NCBI GenBank assembly: GCA_934101225.1
Contig: CAKOQK010000010.1
Span: 1-40,998 of the forward strand
DNA: 40,998 nt
From: an uncultured Bacilli bacterium
GTDB taxonomy: Bacteria; Bacillota_I; Bacilli_A; RF39; UBA660
Direction of reading: 5' to 3'
In this document: piece by piece, positions 23,221 through 32,772 of the stretch
How the letters are laid out: each line of letters starts with the position of its first letter
Position numbering within the stretch: the first letter of the stretch is position 1
Made by a program: the position numbers and the translations under genes
The notes under the pieces: model-generated
Seen by the model: only the letters and a program-made list of their open reading frames with translations
What the model was told of the DNA's origin: nothing
Database searches by the model: none

Positions 23221-23967
23221 ATGAAAAAAGGTTTTATATTCATACTTATTTTAGCAGTATTATTTGTTGGTGCTATTCTTATATATGATTTTAGTGATAT
23301 GCCTAGTGAACAATTAGGTGGACATGATTGGTACTTGTTAGAAAATAATGATATGTATGTTCTTAATTTAGCAAATAATAGATTTAGTTTTAAAAATGTC
23401 AGTAATAATGAAGAAAGATATAAAGATTGTAACACTTATAAATATAATAATTCTTCTAATGTTATTAAGTTAGATTGTAGTATTAAAAATAATAAGTTAT
23501 ATATTGCAACATATGATGATAAAAAATTGGTTGTAACTATTAATGGTGAAGAGAAGACTCTTTATAATAGTAAAGAACTTGCTTATGAACATAAATTTAT
23601 GAATGATAATAATTTAAGTGAGCAAGAATATAATGAATTATATAAAATTAATTTTGATGAAAAATATTATATTAATGTTAAGGAATTTTTATCTATTTAT
23701 AAAGGTAAAAGTAAGAAAAAGGTTGTGTTAGTTTCAAATAATTATAATTATGATAACATTTTAGATTATGTTAAATTAAGTAAAATGATTGATGATAGTT
23801 ATAAATTAATTGCCATAGATAGTTTAAGTGAAAGTGATTTACAAAGTTTATTTACTAAAATAGGGATTACTGATTATGATAATAGTTTGGTTACTGTTTA
23901 TTCAGTAGGGAATAAGAAAACCAGTATTAATGAAGTATTAGATATTAAAAATATTAAGGAAATTTAA
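23221..23967 (+). CDS. Hypothetical anchored extracytoplasmic protein
   Basis: A 248-residue protein with an N-terminal membrane anchor (about 4-22) and a polar external part. Residues 30-115 look beta-rich with a pair of Cys (KDCNTY, KLDCSI) that could form a disulfide. Residues about 150-248 have a beta-alpha-beta pattern (KKKVVLVSNNYNYDNILDYV...SLVTVYSVGNKK) reminiscent of a thioredoxin fold without active-site cysteines. This is an impression only. It ends the PAP2-SDR-UppP operon, 16 bp after uppP, and is followed by a terminator. Confidence 0.7.
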   Translation: MKKGFIFILILAVLFVGAILIYDFSDMPSEQLGGHDWYLLENNDMYVLNLANNRFSFKNVSNNEERYKDCNTYKYNNSSNVIKLDCSIKNNKLYIATYDDKKLVVTINGEEKTLYNSKELAYEHKFMNDNNLSEQEYNELYKINFDEKYYINVKEFLSIYKGKSKKKVVLVSNNYNYDNILDYVKLSKMIDDSYKLIAIDSLSESDLQSLFTKIGITDYDNSLVTVYSVGNKKTSINEVLDIKNIKEI

Positions 23968-23988
23968 AAAGGGTTAAGCCCTTTTTTT
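23966..23988 (+). terminator. Terminator of the uppP operon
   Basis: AAAGGG-TTAAG-CCCTTT stem with seven T. Confidence 0.85.
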
Positions 23989-24001
23989 GATATATTTTAT
24001 A

Positions 24002-24949
24002 TTATTTGTTTTTTAAAAAATTCATTACTAAATCAGTAAGTATATTCTTTTCTTTGGGATTAGATTCTGCTATTAAAAGTGTAATTGCAACAAAAGTATT
24101 ATTATCTATAATCTGTTTATTTTCAAAATATAAGATATTATAGAATTCAAGAAAATATATAAATAGAGTAGCTGCAATTCTTTTGTTTCCATCAATAAAA
24201 ACATGATTTTTAATAATTAAATATAGAAAATTAGCAGCTTTTTCTTCTATAGTAAGATATAAATCTTTACCATCAAATGATTGATATATAGTTCCAATAA
24301 TTTCTTTTAATCCTTGATTTCTTTCAAGAGCAAATAAATCACTATCATTACTAAATCTAAGTTTAGTAATAATATTTAAACAATTTTCATATGCGATTTG
24401 TTTATTATCTTTAGTTCCATTTGGTTTAATAATTCTTTTATGATCATAATCATCTAGAAGATCTAAAGCGTTAGAATAATTATTAATTACTTTAATTATT
24501 TCTTGGGCTTCATTTCCTTTTAATTTTGTATCTATTCTTCCAGCAATATCTATTAATTTAACAGTTTTTTAAAGATATTCTAATCTCTTTTGATTTACAG
24601 CATAACCTTTAATCATATAATCTTTTAAAATCTTAGTAGCCCATTTTCTAAAAATAACACCATTTTGACTTTTAACACGATAACCAATACTTATTATCAT
24701 GTCGAGATTGTAGTAATCAATATTACGAGTTACGTTTCTGCCGCCTTCATTTTTAACTGTTGCAAAATTTGCAACAGTTGAGATATCAAGTTCCTCTTCT
24801 AATGCGTTTTTAATATGTCTAGATATAACGGATTTATCTCTACCAAATAATTTAGCCATTTGATCTAATGATAACCATACAGTTTCATCTTTCATATTAA
24901 CCTCAAGTTTTACATTTTGATTTTTAAATAATACAATTTCATTCTTCAT
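24002..24949 (-). pseudogene. RhuM-Fic fusion gene broken by one stop codon
   Basis: Codons 1-126 encode the N-terminal RhuM domain (MKNEIVLFKNQNVKLEVNMK...YYNLDMIISIGYRVKS...WATKILKDYMIKGYAVNQKR), ending LEYL then TAA at 24569-24571. The same frame continues for 188 codons from KTVKLIDIAGR to the true end at 24002, with no frameshift. That part is a Fic/Doc domain with HVFIDGNKR, the AMP- or phosphotransfer loop. Known fusions read LEYLEKTVKLID here, so the TAA is a likely GAA-to-TAA change. RhuM-Fic fusions occur in accessory regions and are probably toxin- or phage-related. The ATG has GGAGG upstream. The gene carries a 25-nt inverted repeat inside the frame. Confidence 0.88.
24755..24779. 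repeat. Intragenic palindrome in rhuM-fic
   Basis: Arms AACTGTTGCAAA (24755-24766) and TTTGCAACAGTT (24768-24779) around a single central base: a perfect 12-bp dyad inside coding sequence (codons for STVANFATV). Confidence 0.95.
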
Positions 24950-25160
24950 AACTTTCCTCCTTTATTGTATAAATTTAAATATATTACCTATTTTGGCTTG
25001 TAACAATTATTATACATTTTAAACAAATGTCCGTTAATGAAAATTCGTTAATTATTAGAAAAAGTTTTTTAAATGGTTTTATTTGTTAAAAAGTTTAATT
25101 AATTAAAATAATTGTTTATGTATAATTATTAGTATGATACTATATTTATAGTGATGGTAG

Positions 25161-25298
25161 ATGAATTATTTAAAGAAGTATAAAAAATATCCTAAATATG
25201 TTTGGTTTGATAAAATAGATGGAGAATATTTTGGAAGATATTATGATTTATATCATGGTTATGATGAAAAAATTAGATATGAGAAAAGGGATGAATAA
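25161..25298 (+). CDS. Possible 45-residue protein
   Basis: An ATG at 25161 opens a 45-codon frame (MNYLKKYKKYPKYVWFDKID...GYDEKIRYEKRDE) ending one base before the ATPase ATG. It is rich in Tyr, Lys and Asp with a pattern suggesting a folded small protein. The ribosome-binding site is weak. It could be the first gene of the ABC operon or a chance frame. Confidence 0.4.
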   Translation: MNYLKKYKKYPKYVWFDKIDGEYFGRYYDLYHGYDEKIRYEKRDE

Positions 25299-25299
25299 A

Positions 25300-26007
25300 A
25301 TGATTGAGATTAAAAATTTAACTAAAAGTTATAATGGCGTAAAAGTAGTTGATAATATTAGCCTAAAAGTTAATGATGGTGAGATTTTTGCATTTATTGG
25401 TCATAATGGTGCTGGTAAAACTACAACAATTAAATCAATAGTAGGAATAAACAATTTTGATAGTGGAGAAATATTTATTAATGGAAAGTCAATAGTTAAA
25501 GATGCCGTAAACGCTAAAAAAGAGATTGCATATGTTCCTGATAATCCAGATTTATATGAGAATATGAAAGCGATTGATTTTATTAACTTTATTTGTGACA
25601 TGTATGAAACTCCTAGTAGTGTTAGAATGAATAATATAATTAAATATGCTAAGATGTTTGAAATTGAAGATAAACTAAATAATGAAATATCGACTTATTC
25701 TCATGGTATGAAACAAAAGATTGCGCTTATTGCCGCTTTAAGTCATGATCCAAAAGTATTAATTATGGATGAGCCTTTTGTAGGGCTTGATCCTAAGGCA
25801 GTATTTGATATGAAAAATATTATGAAAGAAATGTGTAAAGAAGGAAAGTGTATTTTCTTTTCAACTCATATATTGGATGTTGCGGAAAAATTATGTGATC
25901 GTGTTGCGATTATTAAAAAAGGAAAAATAGTTAAAGTTGGTAAGATGAAAGAAATAATGGGAGATGAATCATTAGAAGAAGTATTCCTAGAATTAGGAGA
26001 AAACTAA
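25300..26007 (+). CDS. ABC transporter ATP-binding protein
   Basis: A 235-residue ATPase. Walker A GHNGAGKTT, Q-loop region YVPDNPDLYENM, signature YSHGMKQKIALIAAL (a YSHGM variant of LSGGQ, common in ABC-2 exporters), Walker B VLIMDEPFVGLD and switch His in FFSTHILD are all present. The ATG at 25300 follows AAAAGGG by nine bases; upstream in-frame starts are not supported. It pairs with the permease starting at the last base of its stop (TAATG). Together they form an ABC-2 exporter of unknown substrate. Confidence 0.92.
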   Translation: MIEIKNLTKSYNGVKVVDNISLKVNDGEIFAFIGHNGAGKTTTIKSIVGINNFDSGEIFINGKSIVKDAVNAKKEIAYVPDNPDLYENMKAIDFINFICDMYETPSSVRMNNIIKYAKMFEIEDKLNNEISTYSHGMKQKIALIAALSHDPKVLIMDEPFVGLDPKAVFDMKNIMKEMCKEGKCIFFSTHILDVAEKLCDRVAIIKKGKIVKVGKMKEIMGDESLEEVFLELGEN

Positions 26008-27623
26008 TGAAAAAGCTATATTCTTTAATTAAAGCAGTATGTTCACAAGACATGGATTTATTTAAATATAAATATAATGGGAATAAATTTTCTAAAATAT
26101 TTTTATTTATCTTTTTATGTTTAACACTAATGATATCTTTTGGAACATATTATTATATGCTTGCTGAGAATTTACAAAATGTAAATTTAACTTATTTAAT
26201 GTTAGGAATGGCACTTGTTATACCTACTATATTTGTGTTTATACAAGGTATTTATAAATCCCAAAATATTTTATTTGAAGCTAAAGATAATGATTTATTA
26301 ATGTCTTTGCCAATAAGTAAAGGAACTTTAATATTTATTAGATTCCTTAAAATGTATCTATATGAGTTAATATATGGTCTATTATTTACATTACCGGCTA
26401 TTGTTATTTATGTTTATTTTATTAAAGTAAATTATTTATTTTATATTGTAACATTAATTATGATTTTAATGATACCTATTATTCCAATTGTGCTTTCTAG
26501 TTTAATTGGATATTTAATAAAAAGATTTTCTATTAAGTTTAAAGCTAAAAAATTAGTACAAATTATTAGTACATTTATAATGTTTTTTGTAATTCTTTAT
26601 TTTTCAAATAATAGTGAAGGATTAATAGAGAATATAGCAAGTAATGCATCTAGTATAAACGATATTATAACTAAAATTTATTATCCAATTGGTGCATATA
26701 TTAGTTTAGTTAATAATTTTAATATCTTAAATTTAGTAGTTTATTTGATTATAAATTTATTACCAATTTTATTGTTTGTTTATATTTTAAATAAATCTTA
26801 TTTTATGGTTATTAATAAATCTAGAGTTAATAGTTATAGTAATAAAAAAGAATATAAATATGATCAAAAGAAGATAATGAAAGCTTTAGTCGTTAAAGAT
26901 ATTAAAAGATATTTTTCATCAACTGTTTATGTTTTTAATACATTCTTTGGATTAGTTCTAATGGTTATAGCAACTATTGGATTATGTACTAATTTCGAAA
27001 AAACAATTGAATATATTTTAAGTGGAGAAATACCGGGATTAGATATAAACTGGCTTTATAGTATGGCTCCTAAAGTATTTTTCATAATAGTTTTAGTTCT
27101 TTCATTTATGACAAGTATTACTTCATCAAGTATATCTATTGAAGGAAAAACTTTTAATATTTCAAAGAGTTTACCGATAGATACTAAAAAAATATTATTA
27201 TCTAAAGTTATATTTAGTAATTTATTAATTATTCCGGTTGTGTTAATATGTGATGTTATTTTCTTTATTAATTTTAAATTAGAAATAATAGATTATATTT
27301 TAATTATTCTAGTTAGTTTAGTAGCACCAACTATTTCATCAGTGTTGGGGTTAATTATTAATTTAAAATATCCTAAGATGGATGCAACAAGTGATACAGA
27401 AGTTGTTAAGCAAAGTATGAGTTCAATGATATCTGTATTAAGTGGAATGGTTATTGCAATTATAATAGGTGCTTTATGTCTAGCTACATTATTTGGTTAT
27501 ATAAAAGTTAGTATAAATAATATGTTGATTTTATCTATGATTGGATTAATAATTATGATGATCGTCTTAATATTGATTCTTAACAGTTATGGCGTTAAAA
27601 GATATAGAGAGATTGAAGTATAA
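26007..27623 (+). CDS. ABC-2 type export permease
   Basis: A 538-residue membrane protein with about twelve hydrophobic helices in two halves joined by a cytoplasmic segment (about 270-300, KSRVNSYSNKKEYKYDQKK). This resembles large ABC exporter permeases of Bacillota that work with a single soluble ATPase. No binding motif identifies the substrate. It follows directly on its ATPase gene. Confidence 0.85.
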   Translation: MKKLYSLIKAVCSQDMDLFKYKYNGNKFSKIFLFIFLCLTLMISFGTYYYMLAENLQNVNLTYLMLGMALVIPTIFVFIQGIYKSQNILFEAKDNDLLMSLPISKGTLIFIRFLKMYLYELIYGLLFTLPAIVIYVYFIKVNYLFYIVTLIMILMIPIIPIVLSSLIGYLIKRFSIKFKAKKLVQIISTFIMFFVILYFSNNSEGLIENIASNASSINDIITKIYYPIGAYISLVNNFNILNLVVYLIINLLPILLFVYILNKSYFMVINKSRVNSYSNKKEYKYDQKKIMKALVVKDIKRYFSSTVYVFNTFFGLVLMVIATIGLCTNFEKTIEYILSGEIPGLDINWLYSMAPKVFFIIVLVLSFMTSITSSSISIEGKTFNISKSLPIDTKKILLSKVIFSNLLIIPVVLICDVIFFINFKLEIIDYILIILVSLVAPTISSVLGLIINLKYPKMDATSDTEVVKQSMSSMISVLSGMVIAIIIGALCLATLFGYIKVSINNMLILSMIGLIIMMIVLILILNSYGVKRYREIEV

Positions 27624-27700
27624 AGTAATTTCTAAATAATTTATTTATTTTTAATAATTACTATGTTATTATTAAAATAGCGAAAGGAGTTTGAAGTAGT

Positions 27701-28282
27701 GTGGTAAAGAAAAAAGAAAAAGTAAATGGCAAAGAAAAGATATTAACTAATTGGTTTGCTTATATAAAAATTATAGCTTATTTATTTATATTCGCTTCAT
27801 CAATTGCGATATTAACAACAGTTTTTTTAGGTACATATTCTGCGTTAGAAATTGAAAAGTCTACAAGACAAGAAATATTATCTGATTCTACTGTGACAAC
27901 TTATTTGTCTAGATTAAATGATTATACTAATGAAGATTTAAACGACATGATTTTAAATCATCCTATAAAAGAAATTTTAATATTTGAATTAATTCTTCCT
28001 ACGGTATCATATTTGGCAATATTTATTCTAATGGTAATTTCATGCATATATATCATAAAATTATCTAATAATGTTAAAACAACAAATGATTTATTTACTG
28101 AAGAAAAATTAAAAATTGTAAATGCTATTATAAGCATATATGATATAATTTTTTCTATTGATTTAATTCTTATAAATAATGTAAATATTTTTCTTTTAGC
28201 GTTTTTTGCAGTTGCAATTAGTGTCATTAATTATTTGTTTAAACAATGTGTGCTTTATAATAAAGAATTAAAAAATAAGTAA
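27701..28282 (+). CDS. Hypothetical multi-pass membrane protein
   Basis: A 193-residue protein starting at GTG (27701), with AAGGAG 11 bases upstream. Helices lie at about 20-45, 87-110, 130-147 and 150-172; the loop between the first two is external and polar. The arrangement (about four helices, KTTNDLFTEEKLKIVN cytoplasmic loop) resembles DUF2975-like proteins, but I am not sure. It starts a cluster with another small membrane protein and an ABC transporter and may regulate or assist it. Confidence 0.65.
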   Translation: MVKKKEKVNGKEKILTNWFAYIKIIAYLFIFASSIAILTTVFLGTYSALEIEKSTRQEILSDSTVTTYLSRLNDYTNEDLNDMILNHPIKEILIFELILPTVSYLAIFILMVISCIYIIKLSNNVKTTNDLFTEEKLKIVNAIISIYDIIFSIDLILINNVNIFLLAFFAVAISVINYLFKQCVLYNKELKNK

Positions 28283-28319
28283 GTAAAATAAAAAATATTA
28301 TATGAGGAGGTGAAATAAA

Positions 28320-28640
28320 ATGAAAAAAGATTTAAACAATCATAAATCAAATGTTAATATTAGTAAACAATTTAGTAATTTATTAACAAAAGGATTACTT
28401 TACGGATTATTAGTAACAATAGTTATGATGATATGTATGTATTTAGGTCTTAAAAATTTAGATCAAGTTATAGAATTTTTAACAGCAATTAGAGATAGCC
28501 TATTAGTTGAGAATTGTACTATCACTATATTCAAAATACTTTTAATTACTTTTCCTATTATTTTTATTATAGTTGATATAGCTACACTAGCGTTTATAGC
28601 AGACATAAGTTATGATTCTAAAAAAACAAAAAATAAATAA
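28320..28640 (+). CDS. Small two-helix membrane protein
   Basis: A 106-residue protein with helices at about 25-46 and 68-95 and short charged ends. It has a very strong GAGGAGGTG ribosome-binding site. It lies between the GTG-started membrane protein and the large ABC gene with short spacers, so it is probably co-transcribed. The family is not recognised. Confidence 0.65.
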   Translation: MKKDLNNHKSNVNISKQFSNLLTKGLLYGLLVTIVMMICMYLGLKNLDQVIEFLTAIRDSLLVENCTITIFKILLITFPIIFIIVDIATLAFIADISYDSKKTKNK

Positions 28641-28656
28641 TTAAGGAGTAAAAAGG

Positions 28657-31065
28657 ATGTTACAATTAAAAAATATTTATAAAAGTTATATAGTAGGTGA
28701 AGAAAAACAACAAGTTTTAAAAGATATAAATATAACTTTTAGAAGGAATGAATTTGTATCTATTTTAGGTGCTAGTGGTAGTGGAAAAACGACTCTTTTA
28801 AACATTATTGGAGGATTAGATGTTTATGATAGTGGAGATTTAGTTATTGATAATTTATCCACTAAAAATTTCACCAAAAAGAATTGGGATAGTTATCGTA
28901 ATTATAAAATTGGGTTTGTATTTCAAAATTATAATTTAATATCACATTTAAGTGTACTTGGAAATGTAGAACTTGCTTTAACTTTATCAGGAATTAACAA
29001 AAAAGAAAGAAAAGAAAAAGCAAAAGATGCCTTAATAAAGGTTGGTTTAAAAGATCATATAAATAAGAAACCAAATCAGTTATCTGGAGGACAGATGCAA
29101 AGGGTAGCTATTGCAAGAGCGATAGTTAATAATCCAGATATTATACTAGCAGATGAGCCAACGGGAGCATTAGACTCAAATACTAGTGTACAGATTATGG
29201 ATATTTTAAAAGAAATATCTAAAAATAAATTAATTATTATGGTTACTCATAATAAAGAAATAGCAAATAAATATTCAGATCGAATAATTGAGCTTAAAGA
29301 TGGAGAAATTGTTGGAGATAGTAATAGTTATGAAATAGATAATAGAGATGATGGAACAACAATTAAATTTAATAAGACAAATATGCCTTATTTAACAACC
29401 CTTAGTTTATCTTTAAAAAATTTGTTAACTAAAAAAGGAAGAACATTTTTAACAAGTTTTGCTGGCTCTATTGGAATACTAGGAATATGTTTAGTATTAA
29501 TTTTAAATTCAGGATTAAAAAATTACATTAATAAATTTGAAAAAGAAACTCTTGAAGATTTTCCTATAACGATTTCACAAAGCACATTTGATATGGAAAA
29601 TTATTATAGTAACTCTAATTCAGATAAAAATAAATGTGAAAGTGATATATGTTCTTATGATGATGTAGTATCAAGTTTTACTAAAAAAGATGGATTATAT
29701 GTTAAAAACGATTTAAAATCCTTTAAAGAGTATATTGAAAATAATAATTCAATTAAAGAATATGCAAAAAATGTAGATTATGAATATGATTATACACTTC
29801 CAATATATTATAAATATAAAGATGATTTTGTTAAAATAACTGAACCATCAATAGAATTTGTTAATGAAGATGATGGGTTAAAAAATTCTTTTTCTGGTAT
29901 TAAATTTAATAAGATTAATTTTGAATATTTAAAAGAAAATGATAAATATACATTAGTGGCTGGAAATTATCCAGAAACTGAAAATGATATGGTATTATTA
30001 GTTCCTAGTGATGGAATAATTAATGATTCAGTACTATATTATTTATATCTTAAAGATAAAGACAATGTTTCAGATTTGATTAATAAAAATGAAAAAATAG
30101 AATCTACTACATATTCATATGATACATTTTTAAAATTAAAATATAAGTTAATTTATAATACTGATGTTTATCAAAAAGTTGGTGAAAAATACGTAAGTAA
30201 ACTTAATGATAAAGATTATATGAATGATTTAATTACAAAAGGAATTGATTTAAATATTGTTGGTATCCTTAAGTATACTAGTGAAGATGACAATAGTGAA
30301 TATGCTGATTCATATATATATTATAGTGAAGAATTATTTAAAAAATTTGTTCAACATATAAATGATAGTGAAATAGTTAAAGAACAGACTAATAATAAAG
30401 AAATAGATGTCTTTACTGGAGAAAAATTCGATAATATTTATTCTACTTATGATAGAAATATGCTTTTATTAAATTCATTAGATATAGATAATCCAGAAAG
30501 CATTAGTATTGTTCCTAAAGATTTTGATTCTAAAAATAAAATTAAGGAATATATTGATAACTATAATAAGGAACAATTAGATAAAGGTAATACAAATAAA
30601 AAAATAGTTTATAGTGATGAAAATAAAATAATTCTTACTGAACTTTCATCAATTGTAAGTGGAGTAAGTGCAGTTTTAATTGGTGTAGTTAGTGTAAGTT
30701 TAATTGTTTCTAGTATAATGATTGCAATTATTACTTATATTAGTGTACTTGAAAGAACAAAAGAAATTGGAATTTTAAAAGCACTTGGTGCTAGTGGAAA
30801 AGATATTTCAAGAGTATTTAAATCTGAAACTATTATTGAAGGTGTTATTGCTGGAGTATTAGGTGTAGGTATATCAGTGTTATTATCTATACCAATTAAT
30901 ATTATTTTAAAAACATTGGTTAAAGTCGATATTAATTTTAGTTTACCTTTAATACAAGGTGTTATAATGATTTTACTTAGTGTTTTATTAAATGTTATAG
31001 CAGGACTTATTCCATCTAAGATGGCAAGTAAAAAGAATCCAGTTGATGCTTTAAGAAGCGAGTAG
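28657..31065 (+). CDS. MacB/FtsX-like ABC transporter, ATPase fused to permease
   Basis: An 802-residue fusion. Residues 1-225 are an ATPase: Walker A GASGSGKTT (38-46), QNYNLISHLSV, signature LSGGQMQRVAIARA, Walker B ILADEPTGALD and VTHNKE. After a linker a first helix (about 257-285) leads to a large external domain (about 290-650). Three C-terminal helices of the FtsX/MacB type follow, with ERTKEIGILKALGASGKDI, a typical coupling motif. Such mechanotransmitters export or extract peptides or antibiotics, or signal to sensor kinases. Only one FtsX half-set is present, so it would work as a dimer. It is followed by a terminator and a lipoprotein gene. Confidence 0.88.
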   Translation: MLQLKNIYKSYIVGEEKQQVLKDINITFRRNEFVSILGASGSGKTTLLNIIGGLDVYDSGDLVIDNLSTKNFTKKNWDSYRNYKIGFVFQNYNLISHLSVLGNVELALTLSGINKKERKEKAKDALIKVGLKDHINKKPNQLSGGQMQRVAIARAIVNNPDIILADEPTGALDSNTSVQIMDILKEISKNKLIIMVTHNKEIANKYSDRIIELKDGEIVGDSNSYEIDNRDDGTTIKFNKTNMPYLTTLSLSLKNLLTKKGRTFLTSFAGSIGILGICLVLILNSGLKNYINKFEKETLEDFPITISQSTFDMENYYSNSNSDKNKCESDICSYDDVVSSFTKKDGLYVKNDLKSFKEYIENNNSIKEYAKNVDYEYDYTLPIYYKYKDDFVKITEPSIEFVNEDDGLKNSFSGIKFNKINFEYLKENDKYTLVAGNYPETENDMVLLVPSDGIINDSVLYYLYLKDKDNVSDLINKNEKIESTTYSYDTFLKLKYKLIYNTDVYQKVGEKYVSKLNDKDYMNDLITKGIDLNIVGILKYTSEDDNSEYADSYIYYSEELFKKFVQHINDSEIVKEQTNNKEIDVFTGEKFDNIYSTYDRNMLLLNSLDIDNPESISIVPKDFDSKNKIKEYIDNYNKEQLDKGNTNKKIVYSDENKIILTELSSIVSGVSAVLIGVVSVSLIVSSIMIAIITYISVLERTKEIGILKALGASGKDISRVFKSETIIEGVIAGVLGVGISVLLSIPINIILKTLVKVDINFSLPLIQGVIMILLSVLLNVIAGLIPSKMASKKNPVDALRSE

Positions 31066-31066
31066 T

Positions 31067-31090
31067 AAGTAGCCGTATGAGCTACTTTTT
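31067..31090 (+). terminator. Terminator after the ABC fusion gene
   Basis: AAGTAGC (31067-31073) and GCTACTT (31081-31087) with a T run. Confidence 0.8.
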
Positions 31091-31186
31091 AAGTATATTA
31101 TTGTTAAATTAATTTTTTTATTTAAAAAAATATGTTATGCTTGTGTTGTAATTTAGTAGTGCTAAGAATTATAGAAAGGATATTAA

Positions 31187-31858
31187 ATGAAAAAAATATG
31201 TATTTTAGTTTTATGTTTAATTTTAACTTTAGTTACGTTTGGTTGTGGTAATAAAAGTGTACAAAAACCAACAAATTTACAAGATACTTATAGTGCGGTT
31301 GGTAATTATTTTGGCGATAGTAGTGTAGATAGATCTAATTTAGGTGCTTTTTATTTAGATGAAGAAAATAATATTATTGTAGTTAACTTAATTGATAATA
31401 GTGAATTAAAACAAAATGAATTTTTAGAAAAAGCTAATATTGATTCTAAATATATTAAGTTTGAACAAGGTGGACCTTATAATACTAATAGTTTAGATAT
31501 TGATTTAAAAGTATCTTCGGAAAATAATGATAAAAATATTAATTTTAAAGAATATTTAAAATTTGATAATAGAACTATCTATTTAGCAGAAAACGTTAGT
31601 GAATTATTTATTGTTGAAAATAAAAAACAAACATCTTTAAGAAAAAATATAATTAATAGTACTGAGGTAGTGGATAAGTCAATTGAAAATATTACTAACT
31701 TATTAAATAAGCAATCTATTTTAAAAGATGGTGGAACAATTATATTTAAAAATAAAGATAAGAATATTACATTAATTAAATGTAATACGATAGATGGTAA
31801 TAAAGATATTTATATTGGAGATTATAATTTAAATTTTAAAAGTAATATGTGTAAGTAA
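31187..31858 (+). CDS. Hypothetical lipoprotein
   Basis: A 223-residue exported protein. The signal peptide KKICILVLCLILTLVTFGC ends in a plausible lipobox (VTFGC, Cys at about 20), though the residue at -3 is Thr and not Leu. The mature part is polar and rich in Asn, Asp and Lys with no recognised domain. The start has GAAAGGA upstream. It follows the ABC fusion gene but has its own terminator-separated unit. Confidence 0.7.
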   Translation: MKKICILVLCLILTLVTFGCGNKSVQKPTNLQDTYSAVGNYFGDSSVDRSNLGAFYLDEENNIIVVNLIDNSELKQNEFLEKANIDSKYIKFEQGGPYNTNSLDIDLKVSSENNDKNINFKEYLKFDNRTIYLAENVSELFIVENKKQTSLRKNIINSTEVVDKSIENITNLLNKQSILKDGGTIIFKNKDKNITLIKCNTIDGNKDIYIGDYNLNFKSNMCK

Positions 31859-31922
31859 TGCTAAGATGGTGTAAATTTACTATGAAATGTTTGGCTTATG
31901 AAAACAAAATAATTTATAATTC

Positions 31923-31947
31923 AGTTGTTAAGAAAAACTTAACAACT
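31923..31947. repeat. Intergenic 25-nt palindrome upstream of the RhuM operon
   Basis: AGTTGTTAAG (31923-31932) and CTTAACAACT (31938-31947) around AAAAA: a perfect 10-bp dyad with no T run, so not a terminator. It matches 8 of 10 bases per arm of the dyad inside the rhuM gene at 32769. The rest of the 320-bp interval 31859-32178 shows nothing I recognise. Confidence 0.9.
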
Positions 31948-32178
31948 AATGCATACTTGAATAAAATGTGTAGATAATGTCATTAACTTAAAAGTTGTTA
32001 TTATAGCTAGAAAATAATTATACATTTATAAGGAATTGATTTGCATTATAATGTTTTAGAATTGTTGATATTTATAGTGCATTAATTGTTTTAAATAGTA
32101 AATTTTATTGTAATTAGTTATTTAAAATTAAAGACTTTTATATATAAATTTGGTACTATTTACTTGGAGGATATACTA

Positions 32179-32772
32179 ATGAAATATAATGATATTAAAA
32201 CACCAGAACAATTATTAAAATATATGGATGAAAATATAAAATATGGATTTGTTGATGATAATGAAAAAATATATGGTCCTTGGAATAATCAAGAATTTCA
32301 ACAAGGGTGTCAAACAAATTGGCGTTTATCTAGTCCTGAAAGATTAATTAAAGTTAGATATGGACATTGCTTTGACCAAGTTGAATTAGAAAGAGATTGG
32401 TTTAATAATCATAACTACAATTTTAAAACATTTTATATAATGTTTGAGCTTCCTTTTAATAATTCATATTCAATGCATACATATTTAGTGTTTGAAAAAG
32501 ATGGAAAGTACTATTATTTTGAACATTCTGATTTTAAAAATAGAGGAATATATGAATTTGAAACATATCAAGATGCTATTGATTATCAAAGAAATAAACA
32601 TATTGAATATAATGAACAAAGAAATGTCATAAATAAAGAAATTCTAAATTGTTTGCATATTTATGAATATACTAATCCTACATATGATTGTACAATGAAT
32701 GAATTTATTAGTAATATTTTAGAAAATGGAAAAGAAGTTGGAAATAATATGGGAAGGATGGTTAATTTATGA
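32179..32772 (+). CDS. Transglutaminase-like (papain-fold) protein
   Basis: A protein of 197 residues. A Cys in RYGHCFDQVELERDWFN, a His in SMHTYLVFEKDGKYYYFEHS and an acidic residue after it give the Cys-His-Asp/Glu order of bacterial transglutaminase-like proteins. These may be proteases, amidases or inactive relatives; no signal peptide is present, so it acts in the cytoplasm. The ATG at 32179 has GGAGG 8 nt upstream; a TTG at 32164 precedes that site. The last bases overlap the rhuM ATG (ATGA), so this gene heads the rhuM-fic operon. Confidence 0.7.
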   Translation: MKYNDIKTPEQLLKYMDENIKYGFVDDNEKIYGPWNNQEFQQGCQTNWRLSSPERLIKVRYGHCFDQVELERDWFNNHNYNFKTFYIMFELPFNNSYSMHTYLVFEKDGKYYYFEHSDFKNRGIYEFETYQDAIDYQRNKHIEYNEQRNVINKEILNCLHIYEYTNPTYDCTMNEFISNILENGKEVGNNMGRMVNL

